8,600 nucleotides of DNA from Gammaproteobacteria bacterium (lineage in GTDB: Bacteria > Pseudomonadota > Gammaproteobacteria > Arenicellales > JAOTYS01): assembly GCA_029861795.1 (NCBI GenBank), contig JAOTYS010000180.1, forward strand, positions 1 to 8,600, written 5' to 3'. The position numbers and the translations under genes are program-made. A model generated the notes under the pieces. The model saw nothing but the letters and a program-made list of their open reading frames with translations, did no database searches and was not told where the DNA came from. Positions 1-7,602 of this stretch are shown in pieces. The number at the start of each line of letters is the position of its first letter. The first letter of the stretch is position 1.

Positions 1-759
1 TCTACCGACGTCGCGGTTGGCATTCCAGCGGAGTTGTTGCGGCGGCGCCCAGACGTGAAGCGGGCGGAACTTCAGGCAGCGGCCCAGAGCGCGATCATCG
101 GTGTGGCGAAGGCAGACCTGTATCCGAGTTTCGCATTATTCGGTTCCATTGGTTTAGCAGCGAGCAGCGGCACTAATACCACAAGAACTGGACGAAACGG
201 ATTCGACGAATTATTGGATTCGGACAGCCTGTTCTTTGTGGGCGGCCCTACCTTCAATTGGCCAATATTCAACTACGGACGCATCAGAAACAATGTACGG
301 GTGCAGGATGCCCGCCTCCAGCAGTTGTTAGTAAACTACCAGAACACGGTGCTCCGTGCCGCGCAGGAAGCGGAGGATTCGATGACCGCTTTTCTGCGCT
401 CCAGCGAAGAAGTAGGCTATCGGATCGAGGGCGAAAAGGCGGCGCTGCGCGCGGTCGATCTAGCGCTGATCCAATATCGAGAAGGCGCCACCGACTACAC
501 CACGGTTTTGAATACGCAGCAGACTCTCGTTTCAAGCCAGGATCAACTCACTGCGGTGCGGGGCGACGTCGCCCAGAGTCTGATTGGACTGTATAAGTCA
601 TTGGGTGGTGGCTGGCAAATCCGCCAAGGCAAGCCGATTCTCCCCGAGGCCACCAAAGAAGAGATGCGCCAACGCACCAACTGGGGTCGCCTTTTGGATC
701 CCAATGTGGAAACGCAGCCCGCTACGACAGCCGAACCACGTCGAAGTCCCGATTGGTAG
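1..759 (+). CDS. RND efflux outer membrane channel, NodT/OprM family (5' partial)
   Basis: This is the C-terminal part (252 residues) of a TolC-like outer membrane factor, the exit duct of a tripartite efflux pump. The frame is open from base 1, so the true start, signal peptide and N-terminal half lie upstream of the window. Family marks are GIPAELLRRRPDVKRAE near the left edge (the NodT-type 'P-LL-RRPD' signature), then FNWPIFNYGRIRN, a long alpha-helical stretch typical of the periplasmic tunnel, the YREGATDYTTVLNTQQTL segment, and the terminal YKSLGGGWQ motif. A polar tail of about 50 residues follows the GGGW motif, as is common in this family. The adaptor gene starts 68 bp downstream on the same strand, which supports an operon. 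The family assignment is firm; substrate and gene symbol cannot be told from this. Confidence 0.93.
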   Translation, partial: STDVAVGIPAELLRRRPDVKRAELQAAAQSAIIGVAKADLYPSFALFGSIGLAASSGTNTTRTGRNGFDELLDSDSLFFVGGPTFNWPIFNYGRIRNNVRVQDARLQQLLVNYQNTVLRAAQEAEDSMTAFLRSSEEVGYRIEGEKAALRAVDLALIQYREGATDYTTVLNTQQTLVSSQDQLTAVRGDVAQSLIGLYKSLGGGWQIRQGKPILPEATKEEMRQRTNWGRLLDPNVETQPATTAEPRRSPDW

Positions 760-827
760 GGTCGGTTGCGCAGCGTGCGGATGGCTAGCGTCAACCGCGA
801 TGCAATAACATTGAGCACTTTAATCAT

Positions 828-1898
828 ATGACAACACGCCGAATCACGTTACTGATTGCAGTCTGGTCTATTGGTTTTGCGTCAGGCTGCGAGAAAGAAC
901 CGGTGGAACAGGCTCCGGTGGTACGGCCGGTGAAGATCGTCACCATTGGCGAAACCGGAGAGGCCACGACACGGGAATTGCCGGGGACCATCAAGGCGAC
1001 TCAGAACGCGGACATGGGGTTTGAGGTGCCGGGCAAGATCACTGAGTTTCTGGTCAAAGAGGGACAACGGGTCGAAAAGACTGACGTGCTCGCGCGGTTG
1101 GATGATCGCGATTATCAGGCCGACTTAGATCAAGCCAAAGCAAGTTCACGCAAGGCCCAGGCCGACCTACAACGCAGCCTGCGGATATACGAGGAGGATC
1201 CCGGCGCGATTTCCACTAGCAAGATCGACACGGACCGTAAGGCGGTCGACGTGGCCGAAGCCCAGGTTCGCAAGGCCGCAAAGGCGGTTGAGGATACGGT
1301 GTTGCGTGCGCCCTTCGCCGGTCTCATGGCCAGAAAACTGGTGGAGGACTTCCAGAACGTGCAGGCCAAGGAGCCAGTGCTAGTACTCCAAGACATTTCA
1401 CAGCTGGAGATTGAGGTCAGTGTCCCCGAGCGCGATATGACCCGGGGGGCAACGAAAAGGACCGTTGAAGAGATTACCCAAAGAGCGCAGCCTCAGGTGC
1501 AGATCTCGTCACTGCCTGGGCGGAGTTTCCCGGCGCGGGTCAAGGAGTTTGCGACCAATGCCGATCCCGTCACACGTACCTTCCAAGTGCGATTGACATT
1601 CGAACCACCGGAGGATGTGGCGATTCTACCCGGCATGACCGCGCGGGTAACCGTGAAGGTGGTCAGAGACGACAAGATTCGATTGCCTTCTCACGCCACG
1701 TTCGCCGACGCCGACGGCAAACCCAATGTATGGTTGGTTGATCCCGAATCCATGAAGGTCCAACGCAGGCCGGTCGCACTGGGAGAGCTGACCGGCGGCG
1801 AAGTGCAAATCATCGAAGGCGTCGCAGCGGGTGATCAGGTGGCGATATCCGGTGTCAGCCAGCTCCGTGAGGGGGCGCAGGTGCGTCGCTATGAGTGA
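828..1898 (+). CDS. RND efflux periplasmic adaptor lipoprotein (membrane fusion protein, HlyD/AcrA type)
   Basis: This 356-residue protein should bridge the inner membrane permease and the outer membrane channel. It opens with a lipoprotein signal: basic TTRR, a hydrophobic core, and lipobox FASGC with the lipidated Cys at residue 21. Residues about 60-98 (GFEVPGKITEFLVKEGQRV) form the first half of the barrel-sandwich domain. Residues about 100-160 are a charged alpha-helical hairpin. LRAPFAGLMARK is the second half of the barrel-sandwich, followed by the beta-barrel region and a C-terminal membrane-proximal domain with the typical GLxxGxxVxI-like pattern (AGDQVAISG). Length fits the family. 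The start is the only ATG giving the signal peptide; no good Shine-Dalgarno sequence precedes it. The residue after the Cys is Glu, not the Asp that holds AcrA-type adaptors at the inner membrane under the E. coli rule. The permease gene follows 43 bp later. Confidence 0.94.
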   Translation: MTTRRITLLIAVWSIGFASGCEKEPVEQAPVVRPVKIVTIGETGEATTRELPGTIKATQNADMGFEVPGKITEFLVKEGQRVEKTDVLARLDDRDYQADLDQAKASSRKAQADLQRSLRIYEEDPGAISTSKIDTDRKAVDVAEAQVRKAAKAVEDTVLRAPFAGLMARKLVEDFQNVQAKEPVLVLQDISQLEIEVSVPERDMTRGATKRTVEEITQRAQPQVQISSLPGRSFPARVKEFATNADPVTRTFQVRLTFEPPEDVAILPGMTARVTVKVVRDDKIRLPSHATFADADGKPNVWLVDPESMKVQRRPVALGELTGGEVQIIEGVAAGDQVAISGVSQLREGAQVRRYE

Positions 1899-1941
1899 GG
1901 GCCAACCTGGCAAATCCAAAGACCCACCTTGATCAGCCATT

Positions 1942-4900
1942 GTGAACCTCGCTGAGTTCTCCATTCGAAACCGAACCACGGTTCTTGTGCTCACCACATG
2001 CCTGTTGGTGGGCGGCATGCTCGCATTTGGGCAATTGTCCTGGCTAGAAGATCCCGAATTCACTATCAAGGAGGCGTTGGTCATCACGCCTTACCCTGGC
2101 GCTGCGGCCGCCGAGGTGGAAGAGGAAGTCAGCGACAAGATTGAGAAGGCGGTGCAACAGCTCGGACAGCTCAAGGAAGTGGAGTCTAAATCGGACCGCG
2201 GTCTATCCACGGTCACGGTGAGAATCAAAGATCAATATGACAAGAACTCGTTGCCTCAGGTGTGGGACGAACTGCGCCGCAAGGTCAACGATGTTCAGGC
2301 GCAGCTACCGCCGGGCGCGGGACCGTCGATCGTGAATGACGATTTCGGGGACGTGTACGGCATCTTTGTTGCCATCTATGGCCCCGAATACTCCTACGCC
2401 GAGCTCAAGGAGTACGCCAAACTGCTGCGCCGCGAACTACTGCTGGTACAGGACGTGGCCAAGATCGATTTCTGGGGTGACCAGAGCGAGGCGGTGTATG
2501 TGGAGCCCGATCGTGATCGCATGTCCCAACTCGGTATCTTGCCGCAACAGATCATTGATTCGCTACAAGACAAAAATGTGGTCTCAGATTCGGGACGGGT
2601 CAGGGTAGGACAGGAGTACATCGCGATCGATCCTACTGGCACCTTTGATTCGGTCGAGGAGATCGAAGATCTACTGATCATCGGCCACAGCTCGAACCAA
2701 CAGATTTATTTGCGCGATGTTGCAACCGTGCGTCGTGACTATGTGGAGCCACCCAAGAACGTTCTGCGTTACGACGGCAATGTGTCCATCGGATTGGGCA
2801 TCTCCACGGTTAAAGGCGGCAACGTGGTGACCATGGGAGAGGCGGTGGAGAAACGCGCCAAAGAGTTGTTGCCGCGTACACCGTTGGGTATCGAATTCGG
2901 CGTCATCTCCTTGCAGTCCACGGCCGTTACCCTTGCGATCGAGGGGTTCCTAATCAGCCTGCTCGAGGCGGTGGTGATCGTGGTGGTGGTGCTGCTGGTC
3001 TTCATGGGTGTGCGCAGCGGCCTGCTGATCGGATTCATCCTAGCCTTAACCATCTCCGGGACCTTCATCTTCATGGGGCCCTGGAATGTCGCGCTGGAGC
3101 GTATCTCGCTCGGTGCGCTGATCATTGCACTCGGCATGCTGGTGGACAACGCGATTGTCGTGGTTGATGGTATCTTAGTCCGTATCCAGCGCGGGATGAA
3201 ACCAGAAGACGCCGCTAGTGAGGTGGTCGCACAGACTGCATTGCCGTTACTCGGTGCTACGGCTGTCGCGATCATGGCGTTCGGCGCCATCGGTTTGTCT
3301 GATGACTCGACCGGGGAGTTTTGCCGCTCGCTGTTTCAAGTAGTGATGATCTCTTTGGGCTTGAGCTGGGTCACTGCCATGACGGTAACACCGGTCCTTT
3401 GCGTGATGTTCCTCAAGCCCGCTCAATCGACGAATACTCAATCCGATGAACAGAGTGACCCCTATGGTGGCAGCTTTTATCGTCTCTACCGCGGATTGCT
3501 GAAAGCATGTATACGGGGGCGCTGGCTGACGGTGATGGTGGTGGTGGCAATTTTTGCTGCATCCCTGTGGGGATTCCGTTACGTGGATCAGAGCTTTTTT
3601 CCCAACTCCACACGCCCGCAATTCACGGTGGACTTCTGGCTGCCCCAAGGCACTTACATCGATGACACGGTGCAAGCAGCGGAGTCTATCGAAAAGTACC
3701 TGTTGGGGCTGGATGCAGTTACGCACGTGACGACGCTAGGGGGCGCAGGCGGCATGCGGTTCCTGCTGACCTACCAGCCGGAGAAACTCAACAGCGCCTA
3801 TCTGCAGTTTTTGGTGGACGTGGACGATTACAGAAACATCGATGCACTGATGCCCAAGATCGAAGATGAGCTACACGAACAGTTTCCGGACGCCCTGGTG
3901 TACGCCAAGCGGTTCCTTCTCGGTCCCGGTTCGGCCAAGATCCAAGCGCGCGTCAGCGGCCCTGACCTAAATGTGCTACGCAATGTTGCGGCTCAAATTG
4001 AAGATATCCTGTATGAGGACGGCGGCGCCAAGGCGATTCGCACCGACTGGCGTCAACGCACGAAACTGGTCCATCCGGTGATGGCAGAGGAAGAGGCGAA
4101 TCGTGCGGGCATCGGGCGACCCGATGTCGCTCAGACAATTAAGGCATCGTTTGAGGGTCTTCGAGTCGGCGTATACCGTGAACGCGACGAATTGCTGCCT
4201 ATTCTTATGCGTTCGCCCGACGCCGAGCGCGAGGATGTGGCTAGTATCCAGAACATCCAGATATGGAGCCCGGCTGCCAGACAGTCAATCCCCTTGCGTC
4301 AGGTGGTGTCCGGTTTCGAGACGGCTTACGAAGATGACATCATCCAGCGACTCAATCGGAAACGAACCATAACCATATACGCGGAGCCCAAGACCGAGCA
4401 GGCTACCACCGTATTCAATCGCATCCGCTCCAAGGTTGAGGCGATAGAATTAGGTCCCGACTATGAGCTCGAGTGGTGGGGTGAATACCGAGATTCCAAA
4501 AGGGCCCAAGCGGGTATTGCGGCCAGCCTACCGATCTTTCTGCTGACTATGGTGCTGATCGTTATTGGTCTGTTCAATGCCTTACGCCAACCCTTGGTAA
4601 TCTGGCTCACGGTACCATTGGCTTTGATCGGTGTAACGCTCGGTCTGCTCTTAACAAAGCAGCCGTTCGGATTCATGTCGCTGCTCGGTTTTATGAGTCT
4701 ATCCGGGATGCTCATTAAGAATGCCATCGTGTTGATTGATGAGATGGAAAACCTGAAGCGTCAGGGTGAGGACCCGTACGACGCGGTCGTGAATTCGGGC
4801 GTAAGCCGCTTACGACCCGTGTCTATGGCGGCATTGACCACAGCCCTTGGCATGATCCCGCTGCTGTTCGACGCCTTTTTTATCGCGATGGCAGTGACCA

Positions 4901-4998
4901 TTATCTTTGGCCTAATGATTGCCACGGTACTGACCATGGTGGTGGTGCCGGTGTTTTATTCGATATTTTTCCGGATCCCCGCGCCACAGAGGGCCTGA
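1942..4998 (+). CDS. RND multidrug efflux permease, AcrB/HAE1-like
   Basis: This 1018-residue inner membrane protein should be the proton-driven pump of the operon. The start is GTG: an in-frame TGA at 1930-1932 leaves no ATG upstream, and the protein begins NLAEFSIRNRTTVLV, a normal RND N-terminus. I see TM1 at about 12-33, a large periplasmic loop containing the conserved YPGAAAAEVEEEV segment, TM2-TM6 at about 335-490, TM7 at about 528-547, a second periplasmic loop, and TM8-TM12 from about 858 to 1010. The TM4 relay reads GMLVDNAIVVVDG with Asp402 and Asn403, TM10 reads GMLIKNAIVLID with Lys926, and TM11 carries Arg958 in RLRPVSMAAL. AcrB has two Asp residues in TM4, so the second position is substituted here; LVDNA also occurs in other RND pumps. 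The motifs and the lack of CusA-type features argue for organic substrates, but which ones is unknown. Confidence 0.95.
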   Translation: MNLAEFSIRNRTTVLVLTTCLLVGGMLAFGQLSWLEDPEFTIKEALVITPYPGAAAAEVEEEVSDKIEKAVQQLGQLKEVESKSDRGLSTVTVRIKDQYDKNSLPQVWDELRRKVNDVQAQLPPGAGPSIVNDDFGDVYGIFVAIYGPEYSYAELKEYAKLLRRELLLVQDVAKIDFWGDQSEAVYVEPDRDRMSQLGILPQQIIDSLQDKNVVSDSGRVRVGQEYIAIDPTGTFDSVEEIEDLLIIGHSSNQQIYLRDVATVRRDYVEPPKNVLRYDGNVSIGLGISTVKGGNVVTMGEAVEKRAKELLPRTPLGIEFGVISLQSTAVTLAIEGFLISLLEAVVIVVVVLLVFMGVRSGLLIGFILALTISGTFIFMGPWNVALERISLGALIIALGMLVDNAIVVVDGILVRIQRGMKPEDAASEVVAQTALPLLGATAVAIMAFGAIGLSDDSTGEFCRSLFQVVMISLGLSWVTAMTVTPVLCVMFLKPAQSTNTQSDEQSDPYGGSFYRLYRGLLKACIRGRWLTVMVVVAIFAASLWGFRYVDQSFFPNSTRPQFTVDFWLPQGTYIDDTVQAAESIEKYLLGLDAVTHVTTLGGAGGMRFLLTYQPEKLNSAYLQFLVDVDDYRNIDALMPKIEDELHEQFPDALVYAKRFLLGPGSAKIQARVSGPDLNVLRNVAAQIEDILYEDGGAKAIRTDWRQRTKLVHPVMAEEEANRAGIGRPDVAQTIKASFEGLRVGVYRERDELLPILMRSPDAEREDVASIQNIQIWSPAARQSIPLRQVVSGFETAYEDDIIQRLNRKRTITIYAEPKTEQATTVFNRIRSKVEAIELGPDYELEWWGEYRDSKRAQAGIAASLPIFLLTMVLIVIGLFNALRQPLVIWLTVPLALIGVTLGLLLTKQPFGFMSLLGFMSLSGMLIKNAIVLIDEMENLKRQGEDPYDAVVNSGVSRLRPVSMAALTTALGMIPLLFDAFFIAMAVTIIFGLMIATVLTMVVVPVFYSIFFRIPAPQRA

Positions 4999-5080
4999 AC
5001 TCACCGACAAAAGATCGATAGCGCACGACACGCATATCAAGGTCGTTAGAGAGATTGGACTTGCCACCCACTAAGCTCCA

Positions 5081-5136
5081 GTCAGTCGATTCTGGACTCC
5101 CGTTTTCACGGGAGTGACGATCCGTGAGCGACTGAC
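5081..5136. repeat. Nested palindromic element: REP-like hairpin inside a second inverted repeat
   Basis: The inner hairpin has perfect 8-bp arms ACTCCCGT (5096-5103) and ACGGGAGT (5108-5115) around a 4-base loop, which reads GAAA on the minus strand, a GNRA-type tetraloop. An outer perfect 8-bp inverted repeat, GTCAGTCG (5081-5088) and CGACTGAC (5129-5136), frames it. The inner part, with flanking CTGG and TGACGA, resembles the widespread proteobacterial palindrome of the form ATTCCC-N8-GGGAAT (called dRS3 in Neisseria); that link is from memory and was not searched. There is no T-run after the hairpin, so it is not a typical intrinsic terminator. The right outer arm ends two bases before the ATG of the channel gene. 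Confidence 0.7.
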
Positions 5137-5138
5137 CA

Positions 5139-5798
5139 ATGCATAATCTCATCCAGGCTCTTGGCAAGCAGCGCTATCTGTGTTTTGCGCTGATTGGCAT
5201 CCTGCTTATCGGGCCGTTGTTGGAAGAGGAACTCGCCTCGCGGCTCGTACTCTATGGGTTGCTGGGAGTGGTGATTGCCACTGGACCCGTCGCGGTCGCG
5301 CGATCTCGGAGGGCGCTGTGGATTTCGCTCGGTTTAGCGTTCGTCATGATTGTGCCGGGCCTATTCTCCGATATCGCGGACCAACCGGTAGCCTACAGTA
5401 TTTCCACGGTCGCTGCTGTTGCGTTCTTCGGTCACCTGGCGGTCCTGCTCACGAAGGAACTACTTTTTGATGTCGCGGACGTGGACGAGGAGACTTTGTG
5501 GGGTGCTGTGAATGTCTACCTGCTAATCGGCCTCTGCTTTGCTTTCATGTTCGCAGCTGTGTCTCTGTACGATCCTCAATCGTTCGTCGGCAAATTCATG
5601 GATCAGCCCCTGCATGATCAGATCCAGGGATTCGTGTACTTCAGCTTCGTAACGATGACAACGCTCGGGTACGGTGACATCACTCCCAACAATACCCTTG
5701 TGGCGACATTTGCCTATGTTGAAGCGGTCATAGGTCAGCTGTATATCGCTATCATGATCGCGCGTCTCGTGGGACTGTACATTGCAAAGCGGAGATGA
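5139..5798 (+). CDS. Potassium channel subunit, 6-TM, Ion_trans_2 type
   Basis: This 219-residue membrane protein carries the potassium selectivity filter TTLGYGD at residues 174-180 within FSFVTMTTLGYGDITPNN, the hallmark of K+ channels. Hydrophobic segments lie at about 13-28, 33-54, 58-77, 83-108, 123-144 (outer helix) and 187-213 (inner helix), with the pore helix at about 160-173. The fourth segment lacks the regularly spaced arginines of voltage sensors. The protein ends nine residues or fewer after the last helix (IAKRR), so there is no RCK/TrkA-N or cyclic-nucleotide domain and gating is not evident. Four such subunits would be expected to form one pore. An acidic linker, DVADVDEE, precedes the pore unit. 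The ATG at 5139 follows the palindromic element by two bases, with only a weak GTGAG as possible ribosome site. It lies 140 bp after the efflux operon and may or may not be cotranscribed with it. Confidence 0.9.
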   Translation: MHNLIQALGKQRYLCFALIGILLIGPLLEEELASRLVLYGLLGVVIATGPVAVARSRRALWISLGLAFVMIVPGLFSDIADQPVAYSISTVAAVAFFGHLAVLLTKELLFDVADVDEETLWGAVNVYLLIGLCFAFMFAAVSLYDPQSFVGKFMDQPLHDQIQGFVYFSFVTMTTLGYGDITPNNTLVATFAYVEAVIGQLYIAIMIARLVGLYIAKRR

Positions 5799-6093
5799 AT
5801 CGACGGAAAAGTTAAAGAAAGCGCAGAGTTGTTTCCCGCTCCTATTGTGTACAGAGGGCACGGGAGAGTTGGGGTAGGATGCGCCCGTGGGCGTCACTCT
5901 TTGCACTATAGCGATTCGTAACCTCCCGAGGCGCTCGCTTTACTCGACTGTCCGACGCCACTCGGCAAGTTACCTCGTATTCGATAATGTCGGATGCGAT
6001 CGAGAACATAAGTAATGGATCATTCTTACGCGCCCCCTGCTGATTGTCGAACCTGACTTTCTTGATTTTCAGAGTCTCTATGTTTTCTGCACG
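5799..6093. other. Intergenic region between convergent genes
   Basis: This is a 295-bp gap between the stop codon of the channel gene (+) and that of the patatin-like gene (-). I see no open frame with family character, no tRNA-like fold and no strong intrinsic terminator. The only hairpin candidate is CGCCC-GT-GGGCG at 5882-5893, whose loop is too short for the full stem and which has no adjoining T-run. Transcription end signals for the two converging genes are therefore not identified. Confidence 0.6.
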
Positions 6094-7497
6094 TCACTGC
6101 GTTTCTGTCAGTAATCGATTAAATTCTTCAGATTCGGCTAAAATCCGTGCCGCAGCATCGCGAAGCTTATCGACCTCCTCGTCCGACAGCTTAAACGAGG
6201 TCGGGAGTTGCTTAAAATACTGCTGTTCGGACTTGTCCTCGAGTGCATCGAAACTGACCTCGATGAGGTAGGTATCCACGTCGGCGCAGGCGTCCGTTCC
6301 GGACCCACTCGCTGACTGCTTATGAACACAACGCGCCTCTACTATCTCATCGCGCCATTGGGCCAGTTGTTTGTTGAGTAGGCTGATGGTTTCATAGTTA
6401 TATCGGTTAATAGGTACGCGACTTGCAGTCTTAAGCTGTGCCAGCAACGGCAGGCGCTCCAATAAATCGAGATCTTTCTCGGACGCGGTCTCAGCGTTGA
6501 CAATGATCACCACTATCTTGCGAATTTGTCCCATGCCGACCCCACGCAAACTCTCCACAATGCCGCCGAGCACGATTATCTGATCCAGAATTGCGCGCAC
6601 CCCAAGGTTATCGGAGAGTCCGCCGTCAAGCAGATGGATAAAAGGTCGCTCGTCCGAGTCTAAGTACGACGCGATGCGGTTGGCCTGCTGATATTCTGAT
6701 GTGTGCGTCTGGCGCTTCGAAAGTGCCTGGGTGATCCAAACAGGCGTTTCAAAGTTGCAGTTGCCTGCATGATTTCGCAACGTAATCGAACCCAACGCCC
6801 CGGGGACCGCAGACGACGCAGCGACCGCCCGAGCTACCGGATAGGCGGCGATATTCGAGCAAATCCAGTCGAACTGAGCTTGGTGGAAGCTAAATTCTGT
6901 CCCCTGGGTCGCGTCGGTTGCGTTGATAACGATTGCGGTCTCGCTTCGATCCCGCAGATCGCCAAATGTCAATCCCTGGAAAAGATGTTTATCGTACAAT
7001 TCGGCCGCTAAGTCGCTGCGCCCGAACGTGCGCGACGGCAGCCGGAACCAGTTGCGTGGGTTAGACAGTTGTCGAATCAAGCCCCCCTGAACATTGCGCT
7101 TGAGAAAACGGGTCTCAAAATCCTCAAAAATCTGTTCACCGAAAAGACCGTAGTAAGCGGCAGTGAAACTACCGCCCGAGACCGATGAGATCACGTCGAC
7201 TTCGTCAAGCAACCGACGCGGTTGGCCATCTATCTCAATCGAGGTGTTCGCCAATTTTTCTAAGACGCCGTACGAGAGTGCTGCAGCGCGCGTGCCTCCG
7301 CCGGAGAATGTCATGAAAAAAAGGATCTCGTCGTCTAACTTCTCCCGCGGTCGCATGTGAGCAAAATCGACACGATCTTCGAAATCGAGCGTGTTTATCG
7401 CTGGGTTAACGGGATAACTTGCACATCCAGTCAAGGACAGCAGCGAGAGACAGAAAAAGCGGACAATTACCTTAGGGATCTTCGCATGACGTGTCAT
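6094..7497 (-). CDS. Patatin-like phospholipase lipoprotein
   Basis: This 467-residue protein is a predicted lipid acyl hydrolase of the patatin/cPLA2 fold. A basic N-terminus and hydrophobic core lead to lipobox SLTGC with the lipidated Cys at residue 25, followed by Ala-Ser, which suggests outer membrane anchoring under the E. coli rule. The oxyanion-hole motif is FSGGGTRAAAL (glycines 66-68). The nucleophile elbow is ISSVSGGS with catalytic Ser107; its first position is Ser105 instead of the usual Gly of GxSxG. A conserved VAASSAVPGALG block sits at about 225-236, and the second dyad residue is Asp291 in LLDGGLSDNLG. About 170 residues follow, ending in a charged helical stretch (about 440-467). 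The ATG start at 7497 gives a full signal peptide; a weak GAAGAAGAG lies upstream. The metal-binding protein gene ends 105 bp upstream on the same strand. Substrate is unknown; phospholipid or lysophospholipid is the usual expectation. Confidence 0.9.
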   Translation of the reverse strand: MTRHAKIPKVIVRFFCLSLLSLTGCASYPVNPAINTLDFEDRVDFAHMRPREKLDDEILFFMTFSGGGTRAAALSYGVLEKLANTSIEIDGQPRRLLDEVDVISSVSGGSFTAAYYGLFGEQIFEDFETRFLKRNVQGGLIRQLSNPRNWFRLPSRTFGRSDLAAELYDKHLFQGLTFGDLRDRSETAIVINATDATQGTEFSFHQAQFDWICSNIAAYPVARAVAASSAVPGALGSITLRNHAGNCNFETPVWITQALSKRQTHTSEYQQANRIASYLDSDERPFIHLLDGGLSDNLGVRAILDQIIVLGGIVESLRGVGMGQIRKIVVIIVNAETASEKDLDLLERLPLLAQLKTASRVPINRYNYETISLLNKQLAQWRDEIVEARCVHKQSASGSGTDACADVDTYLIEVSFDALEDKSEQQYFKQLPTSFKLSDEEVDKLRDAAARILAESEEFNRLLTETQ

Positions 7498-7602
7498 GAG
7501 TCGTTTGGCTCTTCTTCACGCTAGTATCATCGAATTCCGTGAGTCAATGTCTCCACGATCCGTCCTTGGCATTTGTTCCAGTTCCTCGTTGTAGCAGATC
7601 GG

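Noticed and set aside
763..797. Inverted repeat CGGTTG/CAACCG in the gap before the adaptor gene, as a possible attenuator or terminator
   Set aside because: Only 6 bp with a 23-base loop and no T-run; expected by chance.
2971..2999. GTG-rich run in the permease as a microsatellite
   Set aside because: Explained by Val codons of TM2 (VVIVVVVLLV), normal for a membrane segment.
2769..3290. Long minus-strand open frame (173 codons) inside the permease gene
   Set aside because: Low-complexity Ser/Thr/Pro/Ile-rich translation lying opposite the permease's membrane segments; a shadow of a gene with clear family motifs.
3247..3726. Minus-strand open frame (159 codons) with a poly-His stretch
   Set aside because: The His run is the antisense of GTG/ATG-rich codons for TM7 of the permease; no family character.
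5882..5893. Hairpin CGCCC-GT-GGGCG as a terminator for the convergent genes
   Set aside because: Two-base loop, short stem and no adjoining T-run on either strand.
5523..5906. Minus-strand open frame of 127 codons overlapping the end of the channel gene
   Set aside because: Mostly antisense to the pore region of the channel, with no recognisable domain or ribosome site.
7523..7547. Possible minus-strand promoter for the patatin gene: TTGACT with GATACT
   Set aside because: The -35 box is good but the spacing is about 13 bases, too short for a normal sigma-70 promoter.
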